From assembly GCA_002319955.1 (NCBI GenBank), contig DCJS01000033.1, positions 13,388 through 77,387 on the forward strand: a stretch of 64,000 nt of DNA, given 5' to 3'. The notes below the pieces were generated by a model, which was given only the letters and a program-made list of their open reading frames with translations, searched no databases and was not told where the DNA came from. The DNA is from Flavobacteriales bacterium UBA1694. GTDB lineage: Bacteria > Bacteroidota > Bacteroidia > Flavobacteriales > Weeksellaceae. The translations under genes were made by a program, and so were the position numbers. Below, one piece after another: positions 52,485-61,729 of the stretch; position 1 is the stretch's first letter; every line of letters begins with the position of its first letter.

Positions 52485-54869
52485 TTAGATGGGGAAGTAT
52501 TTAAGGCTTCGAATCCAAGTGGCTAAGGAGGTGAATGCAACCACTGTAATTGAGCTTATTGGCATCAGGATGGCGGCCACTAAAGGAGACATGTACCCTA
52601 AAACTGCTATCGTTACCCCAACCACATTATACAGTAAACTAATGGCAAAAGTAAACTTGACAATGCGCATTGCATCTTTCGTTAGACTTAAGAAGTGGTT
52701 TAGTGTCGGGATTTTTTCGCCGGCCATAATCACATCAGAAGATGGTGTAAATGAATTTGTATCATCAGCCACAGCAATTCCGATATCACTTTGTTTTAAG
52801 GCGCCGGCATCGTTTAAGCCATCCCCAATCATGGCAACTTTTTGACCTTGGTCTTGAAGCGATTTGATATAATTCAGTTTGTTTGCCGGATCTTGGTTAA
52901 ACGCCATTCCCTCAAAAGAAGGAATCGTTTGTTTAAGTTGCTTTTCCTCAGACTCATTATCGCCACTGAGAATGTGAATTCTAAAGTTCTCTAGATTTGT
53001 AAATAAACCAGATAGTCCACTTCTGTATTCATTTTTAAAAACGAACTTTCCTAAATAATCCTGGTCTTTACTCAAATGCACTGCGGTTTCTAGATTGGTT
53101 GAACCCTGCCCATTGTATTTGGCCGAGCCCACGCGGTAGAGGTGGCCGCGGACTTTAGCGCTGTATCCTTGCCCCGGAAGGTCTGTGAAGTCCTCGATCG
53201 GATAGTATTGGTCCTGCTGTGAAATATGACTGTAAAGAGTCTTAGAAAGGGGGTGATTGGAGTTTTTCAGGAGCGATTTAATATTTTCTAAATCAAAATC
53301 ATTTAACGACTCTCCTTTAAATGTTATTTCGGATTCTTCATTGTGGGTGATGGTTCCTGTCTTGTCAAAAACGAGGGTTTCTATTTTCGCTAGTTTCTCA
53401 ATAGTTAGTGTGTCTTTGACGTAGAACTTGTTTCGTCCTAGAATACGCATAATATGTCCAAGAGTGAATGGAGCCGATAGGGCTAAGGCGCATGGACATG
53501 CAACGATTAGAATAGCCGATACGACTTGGAACATTTTTTCCATGTCGATCGTGGCCCAGTAGATACCTGCCAGTAGTGTGATGCCTAGAATTACTAATGT
53601 AAAGTATTTGCTAATAGTATTGGTTAGGGTGTCTAAGCCTGTTTCTTTTTTCTTGAAGGCTTCTTTATTCCAAAGTTGGGTCAAGTAGCTTTGATCCACA
53701 TTTTTGATAACTTCTAGTTCTAAAATAGAGCCTACTTGTTTGCCACCTGCGTAAATGCGGTCGCCTGGTTTTTTGTCGGCGGTGTTGCTTTCCCCAGTAA
53801 TGAAGCTATTGTCGATGTTTCCCTCGCCCTTTATTAAAATGGCGTCGACAGGAATAATTTCCTGGTTTCGAACCATAATTCGGTCGCCAATGACAAGCTC
53901 AGAAAGCAATCTGTTTTCCTGGGCTCCAGAAGAATCCAATCGCGTTACAGCAATTGGGTAAAAGGATTTATAGTCGCGATCATACGAAAGTGAACTGTAA
54001 GTTCGCTTTTGGAAAATCTTGCCTAAAAGCATGAAAAATAAGAGTCCACATAACGTATCGAAATACCCAGGACCGTAATCAGTAAGTGTTTCGTATATAC
54101 TTCGAGTGTAGAGCACTAGAATCCCTAAAACGATTGGAACATCGATATTAATGATCTTGTGTTTCAGGCCGTAGTATGCGGATTTAAAGTAATCTGAGGC
54201 GGAATAAAAGACCACCGGAGTGGCCAGTAAGAACATAATAAAGCGAAACATGCTCTTATACTGCTGCATCCAGTAATCGGTTGTTCCTAAGACAATCTCG
54301 ACGTATTCCGGAAAACTAAAGAGCATTCCATTTCCAAACGCAAACCCAGCCACCGCAAGTTTTATCAAGAGAGATCGGTCTGGTTTCTCGACGATGCGGT
54401 CCGCCGTTTCAAGGTTGATAACCGGCTTGTACCCTAAATTGGTCAGGAATTTAGCCAGCTGACTAAGGGGTAAAGTCTGGGGATTGAAATAGATTTGTAA
54501 TGTTTTTCTCGTGAAATTAACATGAGAATAAGAAATGTTAGGATTCAGCGTTGTGAGGCTCTCTAACAGCCAGATACAAGATGAACAGTGGATAACCGGA
54601 ATTTTAAACGTGACAATCGTGGTTTTTCCATCGGAGAAGTCCACCACTTTATCGAAAATTTCAGGGGTGTCTAAGTAGTTAAATTGATCAAGATTTTCTT
54701 CGGGACGGATCCCAGAACTCTTATTGAGCTCGTAGAAATTCCCTAGTTTGTTGAAGCTTAAAATCTCGTAAACAGATTTGCACCCTTGGCAGCAAAATAA
54801 CTTGAGATCGAAATCAATTCGTTCCTTTTTTATCGCCTCACCACAATGATAACAATTTTCCACTTCCAT
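52485..54869 (-). CDS. ccoI: Copper-translocating P-type ATPase of the cbb3 cluster (CcoI)
   Basis: P1B-type ATPase of 794 residues that exports copper to the periplasm for cbb3 assembly. N-terminal cysteine-rich zinc-ribbon-like block (CYHCGEAI at 6-13 and CCQGCKSVYE), a heavy-metal domain with HCSSCIWLLESL, the transmembrane metal site CPCALALS, phosphorylation motif DKTGTIT and MIGDGLNDAGAL. This N-terminal CYxCG block is typical of CcoI/FixI rather than CopA. Divergent from the Crp/Fnr gene and 119 bases ahead of ccoS. Confidence 0.94.
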   Translation of the reverse strand: MEVENCYHCGEAIKKERIDFDLKLFCCQGCKSVYEILSFNKLGNFYELNKSSGIRPEENLDQFNYLDTPEIFDKVVDFSDGKTTIVTFKIPVIHCSSCIWLLESLTTLNPNISYSHVNFTRKTLQIYFNPQTLPLSQLAKFLTNLGYKPVINLETADRIVEKPDRSLLIKLAVAGFAFGNGMLFSFPEYVEIVLGTTDYWMQQYKSMFRFIMFLLATPVVFYSASDYFKSAYYGLKHKIINIDVPIVLGILVLYTRSIYETLTDYGPGYFDTLCGLLFFMLLGKIFQKRTYSSLSYDRDYKSFYPIAVTRLDSSGAQENRLLSELVIGDRIMVRNQEIIPVDAILIKGEGNIDNSFITGESNTADKKPGDRIYAGGKQVGSILELEVIKNVDQSYLTQLWNKEAFKKKETGLDTLTNTISKYFTLVILGITLLAGIYWATIDMEKMFQVVSAILIVACPCALALSAPFTLGHIMRILGRNKFYVKDTLTIEKLAKIETLVFDKTGTITHNEESEITFKGESLNDFDLENIKSLLKNSNHPLSKTLYSHISQQDQYYPIEDFTDLPGQGYSAKVRGHLYRVGSAKYNGQGSTNLETAVHLSKDQDYLGKFVFKNEYRSGLSGLFTNLENFRIHILSGDNESEEKQLKQTIPSFEGMAFNQDPANKLNYIKSLQDQGQKVAMIGDGLNDAGALKQSDIGIAVADDTNSFTPSSDVIMAGEKIPTLNHFLSLTKDAMRIVKFTFAISLLYNVVGVTIAVLGYMSPLVAAILMPISSITVVAFTSLATWIRSLKYFPI

Positions 54870-54883
54870 TTTTGCTAGAAGCG

Positions 54884-54902
54884 CAAAATTATAACAAAAA
54901 TA
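54884..54902 (-). promoter_or_regulatory. Tandem -7 elements of ccoI
   Basis: On the minus strand TATTTTTG (54902 to 54895) and TAATTTTG (54891 to 54884), both exact TAnnTTTG matches, 14 and 25 bases before the ccoI ATG. They are back to back with the promoter of the regulator gene. Confidence 0.45.
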
Positions 54903-54903
54903 A

Positions 54904-54934
54904 TTGCCCTTAGATGTAAATTTACCTATTTTTG
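54904..54934 (+). promoter_or_regulatory. Promoter of the Crp/Fnr gene (TTG-N20-TATTTTTG)
   Basis: TTG at 54904-54906 and TATTTTTG at 54927-54934 with 20-base spacing, the best two-part Bacteroidota promoter in the window together with those of recN and the TPP riboswitch. ATG follows 18 bases later. Confidence 0.6.
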
Positions 54935-54948
54935 CTGATAAATGTCAT
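54935..54948 (+). promoter_or_regulatory. Crp/Fnr-type box at the start of the crp/fnr gene
   Basis: CTGATAAATGTCAT directly follows the -7 element and ends 4 bases before the ATG, so it overlaps the expected transcription start: a position for autorepression. It also lies roughly 50-60 bases upstream of the ccoI transcription start, a position suited to activation of ccoI. Confidence 0.55.
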
Positions 54949-54952
54949 AGGT

Positions 54953-55666
54953 ATGTCAATTGAAAAACAAGAACTTATAAATCGTAACTTTCTAAATGTT
55001 TTTAACGAGGAGTCGTTTCGTGAAGTTCTCTCTGAGGCCGATTTTAATACCTACAAACAAGCAAGAAAAGAGATCCATATCCATAAAGGCCAATTGCTTT
55101 TTGAGGAAGATCAAAACCCCAATGGTGTCTATTTCATCAAAGTAGGGACGGTGAAGCTCTCAAAGTCTGGAGTCTACGGGAAAGATCAAATTTTGCGCTT
55201 TATAAACGAGGGCGATTTGATTGGCTACCGTTCCTTAGTCATTGGCGAAAATTTTCAAGCCAAGGCCGAGGCCATGTCTGAAGTCACGGTGGTTTTTGTT
55301 CCTGCTGATGTATTTTTACATATGCTAAAGGTTGACTCGAATTTGTCATTTGCCATGCTCCAAAAAATTGCATACGAATTAGGAGAGTCCTCGAATACGG
55401 TGACTTATTTGGCACAAAAAACGGTCAGAGAACGTTTGGCGGAAGTCCTGCTTCTACTTGAACAAAAATTAGGTACCGATCCAGAAGGCTTTATCAAAAT
55501 TGCTTTAACCCGTGAAGAGGTTGCAAACCTCATTGGGACAGCCACTGAAAGTGCCATCCGGCTAATTTCAGAATTTAAGAGCGACCAACTTATTGAGACT
55601 GAAGGCAGACACATTAAGATCCTTAATCATGAAAAGCTCATTAAACTCGGGCATGTTAATATCTAA
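54953..55666 (+). CDS. Crp/Fnr-family transcriptional regulator
   Basis: Regulator of 237 residues with a cyclic-nucleotide-binding-type beta-roll (about 25-130, KGQLLFEEDQNPNGVYFIKVG) and a C-terminal winged helix (LTREEVANLIGTATESAIRL). The recognition helix keeps the Glu and Arg that in Fnr and Crp contact the TGA core of the site. The whole protein lacks cysteine, so it cannot hold an Fnr iron-sulfur cluster; it must sense something else (heme, redox, a nucleotide). The ATG at 54953 is chosen because the TTG seven codons upstream lies within the -7 element. Probably regulates the adjacent cbb3 cluster. Confidence 0.9.
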   Translation: MSIEKQELINRNFLNVFNEESFREVLSEADFNTYKQARKEIHIHKGQLLFEEDQNPNGVYFIKVGTVKLSKSGVYGKDQILRFINEGDLIGYRSLVIGENFQAKAEAMSEVTVVFVPADVFLHMLKVDSNLSFAMLQKIAYELGESSNTVTYLAQKTVRERLAEVLLLLEQKLGTDPEGFIKIALTREEVANLIGTATESAIRLISEFKSDQLIETEGRHIKILNHEKLIKLGHVNI

Positions 55667-55745
55667 AATCCAATAGGGCGACACCGCCTTAATTCATTTC
55701 GTAGGCCCTAAGGTCCATGTGCAAACAACCACTAAAACGAATTCT

Positions 55746-56561
55746 ATGTCAGTGCATTCTGAAATAAAAAAAGTGACCACAGAGTCCTTGCGAAAAATGA
55801 AGTTCGACAAGGAAAAAATAACCATGCTAACGGCGTATGATTATACGACGGCTAGGATGGTAGACGCTGGGGGAGTCGATTCAATCCTAGTGGGTGACTC
55901 CGCAGCCAATGTCATGGCGGGACACGAAACCACGCTTCCTATTACACTAGACCAAATGATTTACCATACGCAGTGTGTGGTGCGGGGAGTCGATCGCGCT
56001 TTAATTGTAGCTGATTTACCTTTTGGAACCTACCAAAGCAACCCTGAAAAAGCTCTTGAATCTGCTGTACGCATGATGAAAGAAGGGGGCGCGCACGCCA
56101 TAAAAATTGAAGGTGGTGTTGAGATCGAGAAGTCGATTCGAAGAATAGTTAACGCTGGGATTCCAGTAATGGCTCATTTGGGGCTTACCCCACAATCCAT
56201 TTACCAGTTCGGAACTTATAAAGTTCGAGCGAAGGAAGACCAGGAGGCTCAAAAGCTCCTAAGCGATGCGAAACTTGTGGAAGAATTAGGCTGTTTTGCC
56301 TTAGTTCTAGAAAAAATCCCTGCTGATCTTGCGGCAAAAGTAAGTGAAAGTATTTCGATTCCAACCATTGGAATTGGTGCCGGACCACACTGTGATGGAC
56401 AAGTGCTAGTATATCAAGATATGGTGGGTATGAACCAAGGGTTCTCTCCGAAGTTTTTGAGACGCTACTTAGATCTCTATTCGCAAATTACCGGCGCTGT
56501 TTCTCAGTTTGTGACCGATGTGAAATCAGCTGAATTCCCTAACGAAAAAGAAAGTTATTAA
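55746..56561 (+). CDS. panB: 3-methyl-2-oxobutanoate hydroxymethyltransferase
   Basis: First committed step of pantothenate synthesis, making ketopantoate with methylene-THF. From ATG 55746 the protein has 271 residues; a GTG nine codons upstream is open but adds no conserved sequence. Signatures: [54 protein letters not shown] and [19 protein letters not shown]. Translationally coupled to the next gene (TAATG overlap). Together with coaBC it places two separated steps of CoA synthesis in the window. Confidence 0.94.
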   Translation: MSVHSEIKKVTTESLRKMKFDKEKITMLTAYDYTTARMVDAGGVDSILVGDSAANVMAGHETTLPITLDQMIYHTQCVVRGVDRALIVADLPFGTYQSNPEKALESAVRMMKEGGAHAIKIEGGVEIEKSIRRIVNAGIPVMAHLGLTPQSIYQFGTYKVRAKEDQEAQKLLSDAKLVEELGCFALVLEKIPADLAAKVSESISIPTIGIGAGPHCDGQVLVYQDMVGMNQGFSPKFLRRYLDLYSQITGAVSQFVTDVKSAEFPNEKESY

Positions 56562-56896
56562 TGAATAAATTAAGTCAATTACAATCCCTACAAGCCATCG
56601 TTTCGGTTGGGGCCCTGCTTTGTTTACTAACCGGATGGTTTAATTTCTTTAGCCCAGAGATTAACGCCTTTTTATACCATAAATTATTTTATGTCTTGAT
56701 TGGAATTAGTTTTGCCCTAATGGCACCGGTGATCTCCAATCCCAAGTTTAAGATTCCAATGTATATCGCTGCAGCGCTCTGTGTAATCGGTATCTTTTTC
56801 CCAGACGAGAGCCAGTTTGCAGCGCTAAAGACCATCGGTCTTTTTGCTGGAGTACTGCTTTCATTATTTAATAGACCAAGAGTCGCAAAGCACTAG
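56561..56896 (+). CDS. Small multi-helix membrane protein
   Basis: A 111-residue protein with three or four hydrophobic helices (AIVSVGALLCLLTGWFNFF; LFYVLIGISFALMAPVIS; MYIAAALCVIGIFF; IGLFAGVLLSLF). No motif recognised. Its start overlaps the panB stop (TAATG), so it is translated with panB, and the RluA-type gene begins two bases after its stop. Function unknown. Confidence 0.75.
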   Translation: MNKLSQLQSLQAIVSVGALLCLLTGWFNFFSPEINAFLYHKLFYVLIGISFALMAPVISNPKFKIPMYIAAALCVIGIFFPDESQFAALKTIGLFAGVLLSLFNRPRVAKH

Positions 56897-56897
56897 G

Positions 56898-57605
56898 GTG
56901 CAAAGTCAGAGAGATAAAATCAGTCCCGATCAAATTGCCTACGAAGACAACCACATGCTTGTAATCAATAAGCACGTCGGTCAGTTGGTTCAGGGCGATA
57001 AGACTCAGGACGATTCGCTTATTGAGCTTATTAAGAATTTCATTAAGGTTCGAGATCAAAAGCCCGGAAATGTTTTTTTAGGGTTGGTGCACCGTATTGA
57101 TAGGCCAACTTCAGGTTTGGTGATCTATGCGAAAACCTCCAAAGGGCTTTCAAGATTAACCCAAATGGTTAAAAACCGAGAAATAAAAAAAACGTATTGG
57201 GCGGTGACCCCGAGTGAGGAAGTCCCTGAATCAGGGGAATTGGTGCATTTTTTGAAAAAGAATGAAAAAAACAATAAAGCCATTGTGTTCCCGCGTGAAA
57301 CGCCGGGGGCAAAAGAGGCCGTTTTGCAGTATCAAGTAGTGAAGAAGCTCTCGAAGTACATGCTTTTAGAGGTGGATCTTAAAACAGGACGGCACCATCA
57401 GATTCGCGCGCAGCTATCGAAAATTGGTATTCCAATCAAAGGGGATTTGAAGTACGGTTCACCACGCTCAAATCCGGACGGCGGAATTCATCTGCACGCG
57501 CGCAAATTAGAATTTGAGCACCCCGTCACCAAAGAGCATCTCTCGATCACAGCTTCAGTTCCTAAAGGCGATACTTTATGGAGCGCTTGTGAGGACTCCG
57601 ATTAA
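56898..57605 (+). CDS. RluA-family pseudouridine synthase
   Basis: RNA pseudouridine synthase of 235 residues. Catalytic motif HRIDRPTSGLVIYAKTSKG with the active-site Asp, plus GRHHQIRAQLSKIGIPIKGD and GIHLHARKLEFEHP. The N-terminus lacks an S4 domain, as in the short RluA/RluC-like group. The start is taken as GTG two bases after the preceding stop; longer in-frame starts overlap the previous gene by 54 bases without conserved sequence, while the next ATG lies inside the conserved EDNHMLVINK block. Target RNA position cannot be read from sequence. Confidence 0.87.
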   Translation: MQSQRDKISPDQIAYEDNHMLVINKHVGQLVQGDKTQDDSLIELIKNFIKVRDQKPGNVFLGLVHRIDRPTSGLVIYAKTSKGLSRLTQMVKNREIKKTYWAVTPSEEVPESGELVHFLKKNEKNNKAIVFPRETPGAKEAVLQYQVVKKLSKYMLLEVDLKTGRHHQIRAQLSKIGIPIKGDLKYGSPRSNPDGGIHLHARKLEFEHPVTKEHLSITASVPKGDTLWSACEDSD

Positions 57606-57627
57606 ATGAGCTCGCTAAGTACCAAAT

Positions 57628-57662
57628 AAAAATGCCACTAGTTGAAACTAGTGGCATTTTTT
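57628..57662. terminator. Bidirectional terminator between the RluA gene and aconitase
   Basis: AAAAATGCCACTAGT-TGAA-ACTAGTGGCATTTTT, perfect 15-bp stem with terminal A and T tracts, serving both convergent genes. Confidence 0.92.
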
Positions 57663-57680
57663 AGCTAAAGCCCTAAGGCG

Positions 57681-59951
57681 TTATTTCGCTGCTTCAGCAG
57701 CAATCAGGTTAAGAGCCGATCCGGCTTTAAACCAGCCAATTTGCTGTTCATTATAGGTATGATTAGAAAGGATTAGATCCTTTGTACCGTCTTCGTGGAT
57801 GAATTCAAGGGTAAGTGGTTTACCTGCAGAGAACGATTCAAGATCGACAAAGTTTACCGTGTCGTTTTCTTGGATTTTGTCGTAATCCGCTTTGTCATTA
57901 AAGGTAAGACCAAGCATTCCTTGTTTTTTCAAGTTGGTTTCGTGAATACGCGCAAACGATTTTACTAAGACCGCTCGAACACCTAAGTGGCGTGGCTCCA
58001 TGGCCGCGTGCTCACGCGAGGATCCTTCTCCATAGTTTTCATCTCCTACCACGAGTGTTGGAACACCTGCTGCTTTGTACGCTCTGGCAACATTTGGTAC
58101 TTCGTTGTAAGAACCATCAAGTAAATTTTTCACTTTGTTGGTCTCCATGTTGTACGCATTGACAGCGCCAATTAACATGTTGTTAGAAATGTTATCGAGG
58201 TGGCCTCGGTATTTTAACCATGGTCCTGCCATTGAGATGTGGTCCGTGGTGCATTTTCCAAACGCTTTGATAAGCACTTTCGCCCCAAGGATATTTTCAC
58301 CGTCCCAAGGCGTAAATGGCGTAAGGAGTTCAAGTCTATCAGAAGCTGGGTCTACGACAACCTGTACTGCAGAACCGTCGTGCGAAGGGGCTTGGTAGCC
58401 GTTGTCACCCACGTCGAATCCTTTCTCTGGAAGTTCGAATCCTTTTGGTTCGTCTAGTTTTACTTGCTCTCCCGCTTCATTCGTAAGGGTATCGCTTAAA
58501 GGATTGAAATCTAAACGGCCTGAGATTGCGATGGCTGCAACCATTTCTGGTGAAGCTACAAAGGCATGTGTGTTTGGGTTTCCATCCGCTCTTTTTGCGA
58601 AGTTTCGGTTGAAAGAGTGGATAATGGAGTTCTTTTCTCCTTTTTCAGCCCCTTCACGATCCCATTGGCCAATACATGGGCCGCAAGCGTTTGTGAAGAT
58701 TCTTGCATTTTCGAATTTACGGAATGAATCAAGGAAACCGTCTCTTTCGGCGGTAAATTTCACTTGTTCAGATCCTGGATTTACACCAAGTATCGCCTTA
58801 GGTTTTACCCCTTTCGATACGGCGTCTTCCACAATTGAAGCGGCGCGAGATAAATCTTCATAAGAAGAGTTCGTGCAGGATCCAATTAGAGCCCACTCTA
58901 CATCTAAAGGCCAGCCGTTGGCTAGTGCTTTCTCTTTGAACTCAGAAACTGGCGTTGCTAAGTCGGGCGTAAACGGCCCGTTGAGGTGCGGCGTTAATTC
59001 GGAAAGGTTTATTTCGATTACTTGATCAAAGTATAACTCAGGGTTAGCATACACTTCTGGATCCGCAGTTAAATGCTCCTTAACAGCGTCTGCTGCATCA
59101 ACAATATCTTGTCTTCCAGTTGCACTTAAATAACGGCGCATCGAATCGTCGTAGCCAAAAGTGGAAGTCGTTGCTCCAATTTCAGCTCCCATATTACAGA
59201 TTGTGCCTTTGCCCGTTGCGGACATAGATTCAGCGCCTTCTCCGAAATATTCGACGATACAACCAGTTCCTCCTTTAACAGTAAGGATTCCAGCTACTTT
59301 TAGAATAACGTCTTTCGCAGCGGTCCATCCACTAAGTTTCCCGGTTAGTTTTACACCAATTAATTTTGGCATTTTAAGTTCCCAAGGCATTCCTGCCATC
59401 ACATCAACCGCATCCGCACCACCAACACCAATAGCGACCATTCCTAGTCCACCGGCATTTACTGTGTGTGAGTCCGTTCCAATCATTAGTCCACCCGGGA
59501 ATGCGTAGTTTTCTAGCACCACTTGGTGGATAATGCCAGCGCCGGGTTTCCAGAACCCAATGCCGTATTTATCACAGACAGAACTTAAAAAGTTGAAAAC
59601 TTCTGAGTTCTTGTTGATAGATTCTTGTAAGTCCTTCTCAGCACCAACTTTCGCCTGGATAAGGTGATCCGCATGGACTGTTGAAGGAACAGCGACAGTG
59701 GCCTTTCCTGCTTGCATAAATTGAAGCAGTGCCATTTGTGCTGTGGCATCCTGCATGGCCACACGGTCTGGTGCAAAGTCTACATACGAATTTCCTCGTT
59801 CGTGCGCCACCGTAGTGTTGCCCTCCCACAGGTGGGTATAGAGAATTTTTTCGGATAATGTAAGGGGTTTTCCTACTGCATTTCTAGCTGCCTCAACCCG
59901 CTCAGGGTACCGCGCGTACACCTTTTTGATCATTTCAATGTCAAAAGTCAT
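57681..59951 (-). CDS. acnA: Aconitate hydratase (mitochondrial-type, AcnA-like)
   Basis: Iron-sulfur TCA enzyme interconverting citrate and isocitrate. From ATG 59951 it has 756 residues, the size of the mitochondrial-type aconitase found in Bacteroidota; an open frame continues 15 codons upstream but with an unlikely Lys/Phe-rich sequence. Cluster cysteines lie in [14 protein letters not shown] and [15 protein letters not shown]; other hallmarks are [28 protein letters not shown] and [26 protein letters not shown] -7 element lies about 43 bases before the start on the minus strand. Confidence 0.95.
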   Translation of the reverse strand: MTFDIEMIKKVYARYPERVEAARNAVGKPLTLSEKILYTHLWEGNTTVAHERGNSYVDFAPDRVAMQDATAQMALLQFMQAGKATVAVPSTVHADHLIQAKVGAEKDLQESINKNSEVFNFLSSVCDKYGIGFWKPGAGIIHQVVLENYAFPGGLMIGTDSHTVNAGGLGMVAIGVGGADAVDVMAGMPWELKMPKLIGVKLTGKLSGWTAAKDVILKVAGILTVKGGTGCIVEYFGEGAESMSATGKGTICNMGAEIGATTSTFGYDDSMRRYLSATGRQDIVDAADAVKEHLTADPEVYANPELYFDQVIEINLSELTPHLNGPFTPDLATPVSEFKEKALANGWPLDVEWALIGSCTNSSYEDLSRAASIVEDAVSKGVKPKAILGVNPGSEQVKFTAERDGFLDSFRKFENARIFTNACGPCIGQWDREGAEKGEKNSIIHSFNRNFAKRADGNPNTHAFVASPEMVAAIAISGRLDFNPLSDTLTNEAGEQVKLDEPKGFELPEKGFDVGDNGYQAPSHDGSAVQVVVDPASDRLELLTPFTPWDGENILGAKVLIKAFGKCTTDHISMAGPWLKYRGHLDNISNNMLIGAVNAYNMETNKVKNLLDGSYNEVPNVARAYKAAGVPTLVVGDENYGEGSSREHAAMEPRHLGVRAVLVKSFARIHETNLKKQGMLGLTFNDKADYDKIQENDTVNFVDLESFSAGKPLTLEFIHEDGTKDLILSNHTYNEQQIGWFKAGSALNLIAAEAAK

Positions 59952-59993
59952 ATTGCAAAATGTTTTTGATTTTTTAAAATAATAGTTAAAGCC

Positions 59994-60001
59994 CAAAAAT
60001 A
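59994..60001 (-). promoter_or_regulatory. -7 element of the aconitase gene
   Basis: TATTTTTG on the minus strand, exact TAnnTTTG match, 42 bases before the chosen ATG. Confidence 0.45.
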
Positions 60002-60093
60002 CGAAAAATTTAAGGGCTAGTTTCCTATTCTAATCTAAATTTGTTATAAATCGTATTTCAACTATCTATATAACGAAATAATTTGAGAAGTCT

Positions 60094-60101
60094 TAACTTT
60101 G
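60094..60101 (+). promoter_or_regulatory. -7 element of the WG-repeat gene
   Basis: TAACTTTG, exact TAnnTTTG match, 25 bases before the ATG. Confidence 0.5.
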
Positions 60102-60126
60102 GCAAGAGTTTAGAGTCCTAAGAATT

Positions 60127-60882
60127 ATGAAGGTATTTTTAAGAAGCCTAGTGGCAGTTATTTTATGTGTAGCCTGGGGAGTCAACGCTCAAAGTAGTGG
60201 TTTTTTGGGTGTTAAAAATCAAGCAAAGGAAATCCCTTCAAAAGGGAATTCTGATTACGATAAAATTAACGACTCGGTACCCGAATTAATTCCTCGAAAG
60301 ATCGAAGCAAATTTCGGGTATGTCAATCAAAGTGGCAAGGTGATTATCCCTGCGGTGTACAAAAATGTCGGGTTTTTCACCTCAGACTGCAAGCTTTTGA
60401 ATTCGCCTGTTGAGGCGTTAAGAAAGTATGGCACAGAAGAATATGCCTCGGTAAGAACCCTAGAGGGTGCCGATTACCGGATCGATCGCAAAGGAAAGCG
60501 CGTGTACCGTTTTAAAGAATCCGACCTGGGAAAATGCCCATACGAGTATAAGGCCCAGAAGTACCATTCCTATGTTCGCAGTGGGTATTACGGTGTAATT
60601 GACCGTAATAAATTTGAGAATGAAATGGATTACCGCCAGTATTTAATCTATCCTCAGTATCAGTACCTCCATATCATGGAGGGGGACGATCTTGAGAACC
60701 CGATGATTATTGCGGCCCATAAGAATAAGTTTGGGGTAATTGACATTCATGGAAATACAGTCGTTCCTTTTCGGTATGGGGATATCAAACGAAATTTCAG
60801 TTGGAAATTAGCGCGTCTATTCGAAGTGAGTTACGACGGAAAAGAGTATTTTTTCATCGATCAATTTAATAACCGGTATTAG
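60127..60882 (+). CDS. Secreted WG-repeat protein
   Basis: Periplasmic or exported protein of 251 residues with a signal peptide (LVAVILCVAWGVNAQ). At least three WG-type repeats can be seen: FGYVNQSGKVIIPAVYKNVG, YGVIDRNKF...YLIYPQYQYLHIM and FGVIDIHGNTVVPFRYGDIK, each following the pattern aromatic-Gly-hydrophobic-x-Asp-x-x-Gly-x-x-hydrophobic-x-Pro-x-Tyr. The repeats form beta-structures thought to mediate binding; function here is unknown. One base separates it from the next gene, so they are co-transcribed. Confidence 0.82.
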   Translation: MKVFLRSLVAVILCVAWGVNAQSSGFLGVKNQAKEIPSKGNSDYDKINDSVPELIPRKIEANFGYVNQSGKVIIPAVYKNVGFFTSDCKLLNSPVEALRKYGTEEYASVRTLEGADYRIDRKGKRVYRFKESDLGKCPYEYKAQKYHSYVRSGYYGVIDRNKFENEMDYRQYLIYPQYQYLHIMEGDDLENPMIIAAHKNKFGVIDIHGNTVVPFRYGDIKRNFSWKLARLFEVSYDGKEYFFIDQFNNRY

Positions 60883-60883
60883 A

Positions 60884-61552
60884 ATGACCTGCCGAAGTGA
60901 GCATTTGTATTTGAAGCGCTATCCAATTAATCCTAAGTCGAAAAAATTAATAGTTGGAACAATACATCCCGCAGATTCAAAGCGGTTTTTAATTCCATTT
61001 TTCTACGGTAATCGTAATAGTCTGTGGACTATTTTACGCGATGCCTTTCCTAATGAATTTTTGACTTCTTCACCGCATCCAATTGAACTCACAGAAGTTT
61101 TGCGCTTTCTGAACAAGACTAAGATTTCCATGAGCGATACGATTGTAAGTTGCAAAAGACTAAGTGATTCAGCTCAAGATCGGGCTTTGAGCGATTTGCA
61201 TTTAAACACAGATTTAGTGGAGCAAATCCTCGATTCAGAAATTGACCAAGTGTTTTTTACGAGTGGGTTTGGAACGAATAGTGCGTTTCGATTATTTTAT
61301 CAGGGTATACTTAAAAAGCCTTTAACCTCGGCAATGAAGTCAAAGAGGGAATTCATCGATCAGGAAACATTCGGGCGACCCGTACGGTATAGCATTTTAT
61401 TCTCTCCATCTGGTAGTGCGATGCGCTCGATTGCTCGCAGTCAAGAGTATCTTAAATCAAGCGTTATGTATGCCGGGAGGGCTACCCCCATAAAAGATTT
61501 CCGTACCGATCAGTACCGTACAGCCTTCTCTTTTATCAATGAGCTGCAGTAG
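60884..61552 (+). CDS. Probable uracil-DNA-glycosylase-superfamily protein
   Basis: A 222-residue protein without signal peptide. The block LIVGTIHPADSKRFLIPFFY then GNRNSLWTIL near residues 22-51 resembles motif A of UDG-fold proteins (GT-x-Pro followed by FYGNxxNxFW), and LFSPSGSAMRSIARS near residue 172 resembles motif B (xPSPSPxxR). The overall order and spacing fit the mismatch-specific/TDG-like branch, but the catalytic Asn/Asp cannot be fixed by eye, so it may be an inactive or different family member. Directly follows the WG-repeat gene, an odd partnership of a secreted and a presumably cytoplasmic DNA-acting protein. Confidence 0.6.
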   Translation: MTCRSEHLYLKRYPINPKSKKLIVGTIHPADSKRFLIPFFYGNRNSLWTILRDAFPNEFLTSSPHPIELTEVLRFLNKTKISMSDTIVSCKRLSDSAQDRALSDLHLNTDLVEQILDSEIDQVFFTSGFGTNSAFRLFYQGILKKPLTSAMKSKREFIDQETFGRPVRYSILFSPSGSAMRSIARSQEYLKSSVMYAGRATPIKDFRTDQYRTAFSFINELQ

Positions 61553-61573
61553 GGAATTAGACTGATGCTATTT

Positions 61574-61605
61574 TTGTGAGAGTCCGATTTAAATCCCTAT
61601 ATTTG
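61574..61605 (+). promoter_or_regulatory. Promoter of the TPP riboswitch transcript (TTG-N21-TATATTTG)
   Basis: TTG at 61574-61576 and TATATTTG at 61598-61605, spacing 21. The riboswitch begins about 8 bases downstream. A further TATTTTTG (61569-61576) overlaps the -33 element. Confidence 0.6.
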
Positions 61606-61612
61606 CACTAGA

Positions 61613-61697
61613 AGTAAAGGGGTGCTACCCGTAAAGTGGCTGAGATTATACCCGATGAACCTGGAACAGATAATGCTGTTTAGGGAGCTGCTTAACT
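61613..61697 (+). ncRNA. TPP (THI-element) riboswitch
   Basis: The universally conserved thiamin-pyrophosphate riboswitch core is plain: GGGGTGC, then GGCTGAGATTATACCC, GATGAACCTGGAACAG, GATAATGCTG and AGGGAGC. AGTAAAG (61613-61619) and CTTAACT (61691-61697) pair as the closing P1 helix with one mismatch. It lies 72 bases upstream of a TonB-dependent receptor, so the receptor is predicted to be shut off when thiamin pyrophosphate is plentiful. Confidence 0.93.
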
Positions 61698-61729
61698 TAT
61701 AAATTGCAGTATTCACGTATACCATTTCG

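Noticed and set aside
54932..54952. TTG start seven codons earlier for the Crp/Fnr gene
   Set aside because: The TTG is part of the exact -7 element and the regulatory box, so it cannot be in the message.
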